NCBI GenBank assembly: GCA_964485635.1
Contig: CAZAJS010000019.1
Location: 1-17,625, forward strand
DNA length: 17,625 bases
Reading direction: 5' to 3'
DNA from: CAZAJS01 sp964485635
GTDB lineage: Bacteria; Pseudomonadota; Gammaproteobacteria; Francisellales; Francisellaceae
A program made the translations under genes and the position numbers. Within the stretch, counting starts at the first letter, position 1; each line of letters begins with the position of its first letter. The notes under the pieces are model-generated. The model ran no database searches, had not been told where the DNA came from, and saw only the letters and a list, made by a program, of their open reading frames with translations. Positions 14,619 through 17,625 of the stretch are shown one piece after another.

Positions 14619-15179
14619 ATGGAAGCAATGAAGGGAACAACAATTTTATGTGTACGTCATGGCGATATGGTCGTGATGGGTGGCGATGGTCAGGCAACCA
14701 TGGGCCATACAGTTGCTAAAGAAAATATTATTAAAGTAAGAAGTTTAAAAAATGGCACTGTATTAACGGGATTTGCTGGCTCAACAGCCGATGCCTTTAC
14801 TTTATTTGAAAAATTTGAACAAAAACTGGATTATTATGGGCATCTTGAACGGGCCGCCGTTGAAATGGTTCGGGAATGGCGGATGGATCGGATGCTTAGT
14901 AAACTAGAAGCCATGATTATTGTTGCGGATAGTCAGACGTCTTTGTTGATTTCAGGAGCAGGGGATGTCATGGCTGCGGATGATAAGGGAATTTTATCAA
15001 TCGGATCAGGCTCGTCATTTGCTAAAGCCGCTGCACATGCACTTGTGGATCACAGTGATTTATCGGCCGAAGAAATTGTTCGAAAAAGCTTAAATATCGC
15101 TGCTGATATTTGTATTTATACGAATCATAATTTAACCGTCAAAACATTAGAAAACCATGCTGAATCAAATTCAGAGTAA
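14619..15179 (+). CDS. hslV: ATP-dependent protease subunit HslV (ClpQ)
   Basis: A 186-residue N-terminal-nucleophile peptidase that forms two stacked hexamers capped by HslU and degrades unfolded and regulatory proteins. After a six-residue leader MEAMKG comes TTILCV, with Thr7 becoming the catalytic Thr1 after processing; then GGDGQATMGHTV and KVRSLKNG as in the family, TGFAGSTADA, and a C-terminal domain with SIGSGSSFAKAAA and ADICIYTNHN. Many gammaproteobacterial HslV begin MTTI and need only Met removal; MEAMKG resembles the short propeptides of other proteobacterial HslV. I choose ATG 14619 because it gives that leader and has AAGCGAG 6 bases upstream; ATG 14628 is the alternative, with GGAAG too close. 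A TTG at 14556 lies in the promoter region and is unlikely. Confidence 0.93.
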   Translation: MEAMKGTTILCVRHGDMVVMGGDGQATMGHTVAKENIIKVRSLKNGTVLTGFAGSTADAFTLFEKFEQKLDYYGHLERAAVEMVREWRMDRMLSKLEAMIIVADSQTSLLISGAGDVMAADDKGILSIGSGSSFAKAAAHALVDHSDLSAEEIVRKSLNIAADICIYTNHNLTVKTLENHAESNSE

Positions 15180-15189
15180 GTGTTTTTCA

Positions 15190-15226
15190 TTGTTAATGTA
15201 AGCCTTGAGCTTCATTTCATTAACAA
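15190..15226. other. Inverted repeat in the hslV-hslU spacer
   Basis: TTGTTAATG (15190-15198) and CATTAACAA (15218-15226) are perfect 9-base complements; nested inside, AAGC (15200-15203) and GCTT (15209-15212) enclose CTTGA. Together they form a two-part RNA stem in the 77-base gap between hslV and hslU. No T-run follows, so it is not a standard terminator. Confidence 0.45.
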
Positions 15227-15256
15227 ACAAATGACCAAATAAAAAGGAAATCAACT

Positions 15257-16615
15257 ATGGCTGATATGACGCCGAAAGAAATTGTAAAAGAATTAGATCG
15301 TTTTATTATTGGACAATCAGATGCTAAAAAATCCGTTGCAATCGCATTACGGAATCGTTGGCGCCGGATTCAACTACAAGGCGATATGCGTCGTGAAGTG
15401 ACGCCTAAAAATATTTTAATGCTTGGACCCACAGGCGTTGGGAAAACAGAAATTGCACGTCGTTTAGCACGTCTGGCGAATGCCCCTTTTGTTAAAGTCG
15501 AGGCAACAAAGTTCACAGAAGTCGGTTATGTTGGAAAAGATGTGGAAGCCATTATTCGTGATCTGGCTGATTCAGCGGTTAAAATGCTTCGACAACAAGA
15601 AAAGCAGAAAGTTCAACAAAGTGCCAAACAAGCGGCTGAAGAGCGTGTTTTAGATGCTTTATTACCATCGCCAAATAGCACTTCAAAAGTTGGATTTGCC
15701 AATGAGCCAACTGAAGCTAAAACAGAAGATCAAGAAAGTGGAACACGTCAGATGTTTCGTAAAAAACTCCATAACGGAGAGCTTGATGATAAAGAGATTG
15801 AAATTGAGCTAAGTGAGCAAAAGGGCAATGTCGATATTATGGGCCCACCAGGGATGGAAGAGATGACCAGTCAATTAAAAGATATGATGTCGTCTTTATC
15901 CAACCAAAAGAAAAAGCGTCATAAAATGAAAGTCACTCAAGCTATGAAGCTATTACAAGATGAAGAAGCGGCTAAATTAGTTAATGAAGAAGATATCAAA
16001 TCAAGAGCCGTTGAGTTCGTTGAGCAAAATGGCATTGTGTTTCTTGATGAAATCGATAAAGTCTGTAAGGGCAATAATAATCAATCAGGGGGTGATGTTT
16101 CACGTGAAGGGGTACAACGAGATTTGTTACCACTGGTTGAAGGGTCGAATGTGTCAACGAAATATGGCATGATCAAAACTGATCATATTTTATTTATTGC
16201 CTCAGGGGCATTTCATGTGGCAAAACCATCAGATTTGATTCCTGAATTACAGGGGCGTTTTCCAATTCGTGTTGAGTTAGATTCTTTGAAAATTCCTGAA
16301 TTTAAACGGATTTTAACAGAGCCGCATTGTTCATTAGTTAAACAATATGAGGCTTTGCTAGCCACAGAAGGGCTTGAAATTCAGTTTGATGAACCTGCCA
16401 TTCATCGTTTAGCTGAAATTGCCTATAATGTGAATGATACGCTAGAAAATATTGGTGCTCGACGTTTACATACCTTGCTTGAAAAATTGCTTGAAGAAGT
16501 CTCATTTGATGCCTCTGATCGTGATGAGAAAACCCTGACAATTGATCGGGATTATGTCAACAGCAAGCTTGGTCATTTAGTTAAAGATCGTGATTTAAGC
16601 CAATATATTTTATAA
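15257..16615 (+). CDS. hslU: ATP-dependent protease ATPase subunit HslU (ClpY)
   Basis: A 452-residue AAA+ unfoldase (E. coli 443) that feeds substrates into HslV. MTPKEIVKELDRFIIGQSDAK opens the N domain; Walker A is GPTGVGKT (57-64); the pore loop is GYVG (90-93). The I domain spans roughly 110-240 and is rich in charged residues, as usual. Walker B is IVFLDEIDKV, sensor and arginine-finger areas are LFIASGAFHVAKPSDLIPELQGRFPIRVEL, and the C-terminus ends LSQYIL, the tail that inserts between HslV subunits. AAGGA (15244-15248) supports the start. Transcribed with hslV across a 77-base gap containing an inverted repeat, and with cmk after a 26-base gap. Confidence 0.97.
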   Translation: MADMTPKEIVKELDRFIIGQSDAKKSVAIALRNRWRRIQLQGDMRREVTPKNILMLGPTGVGKTEIARRLARLANAPFVKVEATKFTEVGYVGKDVEAIIRDLADSAVKMLRQQEKQKVQQSAKQAAEERVLDALLPSPNSTSKVGFANEPTEAKTEDQESGTRQMFRKKLHNGELDDKEIEIELSEQKGNVDIMGPPGMEEMTSQLKDMMSSLSNQKKKRHKMKVTQAMKLLQDEEAAKLVNEEDIKSRAVEFVEQNGIVFLDEIDKVCKGNNNQSGGDVSREGVQRDLLPLVEGSNVSTKYGMIKTDHILFIASGAFHVAKPSDLIPELQGRFPIRVELDSLKIPEFKRILTEPHCSLVKQYEALLATEGLEIQFDEPAIHRLAEIAYNVNDTLENIGARRLHTLLEKLLEEVSFDASDRDEKTLTIDRDYVNSKLGHLVKDRDLSQYIL

Positions 16616-16641
16616 AATTATTTATAAATAAGGAATGACTA

Positions 16642-17325
16642 ATGCAGCAAATCATTACTGTTGATGGGGCGGCTGGTGTTGGAAAAGGCACGCTATCACG
16701 CCAATTAGCAAGGCATTTAAATTGGCATTTTTTGGATAGTGGTGCGATTTACCGATTAACGGCATTGATGGTTCAACAGCAACATATTGAACAAACAGCA
16801 CAGCCGATTTGTCATGCAATTGAAACAAAGATGCAGTTAGATTTTCAAACAGGGCCTCAAGGCGTTACCATTTGGTTGAATCATCAAAATGTAACCGATG
16901 AGATTCGTCAGGAAGCTATTGGAATGCTTGCCTCTAAAATTGCTGCCATGGGTCAAGTTCGACAAGCATTATTACAAAAGCAGCGTAATTTTGCCCGTTG
17001 TCCAGGTCTTGTTGCTGATGGTCGGGATATGGGGACGGTTGTGTTTCCAGAGGCATCATTAAAGTTTTATCTCTATGCCTCGGCTGAAGTCCGTGCACAA
17101 CGACGTTATGAGCAATTATTACAACAAGGGCAAACGCCGGATTATCAAGCGATTTTAACGCAATTACAGCAACGTGATGCCCAAGATCAAAACCGAAAGA
17201 CCGCCCCATTAAAGCCAGCCCAAGATGCTGTTTTGATTGATACAGGGACCTTAGATATCCAGCAAGTGTTTAATCAGGCAATGGTTTATGTTGCTAAAGT
17301 TTTTAATCAAAGTGGATTATCTTAA
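16642..17325 (+). CDS. cmk: Cytidylate (CMP) kinase
   Basis: A 227-residue P-loop kinase that phosphorylates CMP and dCMP for nucleotide recycling. The P-loop is GAAGVGKGT (9-17); LDSGAIYR (31-38) begins the nucleotide-monophosphate-binding part; the central region holds VTDEIRQEAIGMLASKIA; ADGRDMGTVVFPEA is the family's conserved acceptor-site segment; YASAEVRAQRR forms the lid with DAQDQNRKTAPLKPAQDA after it. Length equals the E. coli protein. AAGGA (16630-16634) lies 7 bases before the start. In many proteobacteria rpsA follows cmk; here 300 bases with no rpsA follow, and cmk seems to end the hslVU transcript. Confidence 0.95.
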   Translation: MQQIITVDGAAGVGKGTLSRQLARHLNWHFLDSGAIYRLTALMVQQQHIEQTAQPICHAIETKMQLDFQTGPQGVTIWLNHQNVTDEIRQEAIGMLASKIAAMGQVRQALLQKQRNFARCPGLVADGRDMGTVVFPEASLKFYLYASAEVRAQRRYEQLLQQGQTPDYQAILTQLQQRDAQDQNRKTAPLKPAQDAVLIDTGTLDIQQVFNQAMVYVAKVFNQSGLS

Positions 17326-17379
17326 GTTATTTTTGATCATTTTAACCTGTGTCAATAAATTTTAAATAAGCTCTAAAAC

Positions 17380-17426
17380 ACTGTGATTCGATGATGATTT
17401 TGATTGGATTACAGTCATATTTTTTT
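17380..17426 (+). terminator. Candidate rho-independent terminator after cmk
   Basis: ACTGTGATTC (17380-17389) pairs over all ten positions with GGATTACAGT (17406-17415), two of them G-U, with a 16-base loop. Seven T follow at 17420-17426, four bases after the stem. The loop is large and the stem only moderately GC-rich, so strength is doubtful, but position 55 bases after the cmk stop fits. Confidence 0.45.
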
Positions 17427-17625
17427 AGGAACTGCTTTTCCTTTGAGATCCCTCTAATTGCTAATTTTTAATTCGGATGCAGCATTATCTCTTTTAATTT
17501 AGCCTTATCAAGGCTCAGTTAATTCATTTTAACTATGTTATTAAATAACAAAAACCTTATAGCTTCTACCGATATTATTGTAATAAACCCTTATTTTGAT
17601 CAATATTTACAGTTTTTTATGAATT
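17427..17625. other. Right-end intergenic sequence without a convincing gene
   Basis: Very AT-rich. AGCCTT-ATC-AAGGCT (17501-17515) is a perfect 6-bp hairpin with no T-run after it. An ATG at 17535 opens a frame of 30 codons that runs off the end, but it has no ribosome binding site, no recognisable motif and no clear promoter, so I do not call it. All three reverse frames from the window end contain early stops. Confidence 0.5.

Noticed and set aside
17501..17515. AGCCTT-ATC-AAGGCT hairpin in the right-end gap
   Set aside because: Perfect but short, with no T-run on either side; no basis for naming a function.
17535..17625. Open frame of 30 codons reaching the window end
   Set aside because: No Shine-Dalgarno, promoter or motif; a frame of this length can easily occur by chance.

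Overview
The window is ordinary chromosomal backbone of a fairly AT-rich gammaproteobacterium. The marker genes agree: ygfB-ubiH-ubiI (aerobic ubiquinone synthesis), a gammaproteobacterial-type EpmA, an FtsN-like SPOR protein, hslVU and a PerM-type permease. Glutamine and aspartate are frequent in the proteins. A DUF3568-type lipoprotein and an HslV with a short propeptide hint at a low-GC lineage such as the Thiotrichales/Francisella/Piscirickettsia group, but the genus cannot be fixed from the sequence. I see no tRNA, rRNA, CRISPR array, insertion sequence, phage gene or toxin-antitoxin pair.

Layout. (1) 54-4101, + strand: one tightly overlapped operon of ygfB, ubiH, ubiI and queA behind an extended -10 promoter. 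(2) 4213-7378, + strand: a phosphate-uptake pair (DUF47/PhoU-like protein plus Pit permease), then rpe and an orphan HmuV-type ABC ATPase that overlaps rpe. (3) 7379-8113, - strand: an FtsN-like SPOR-domain protein whose stop codon abuts that of the ATPase. (4) 8208-12892, + strand: an operon of perM, a divergent recJ, a birA without its DNA-binding domain, and epmA. A small lipoprotein gene follows at 12932-13336. (5) 13366-14460, - strand: a PfkB-family sugar kinase with an internal insert. (6) 14555-17325, + strand: hslV, hslU and cmk, with a palindrome in the hslV promoter region and a hairpin between hslV and hslU. The last 300 bases hold a probable cmk terminator and no convincing gene.

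Functionally the window combines quinone hydroxylation, tRNA queuosine synthesis, phosphate uptake, pentose-phosphate metabolism, cell division, single-strand DNA processing, protein biotinylation, EF-P beta-lysylation, ATP-dependent proteolysis and CMP phosphorylation. I found no coherent undescribed system. The points most worth checking are BirA lacking both usually invariant arginines of its biotinyl-AMP loop, the orphan HmuV-like ATPase fused translationally to rpe, a perfect FNR-consensus palindrome before rpe, and the inverted repeats around hslV.
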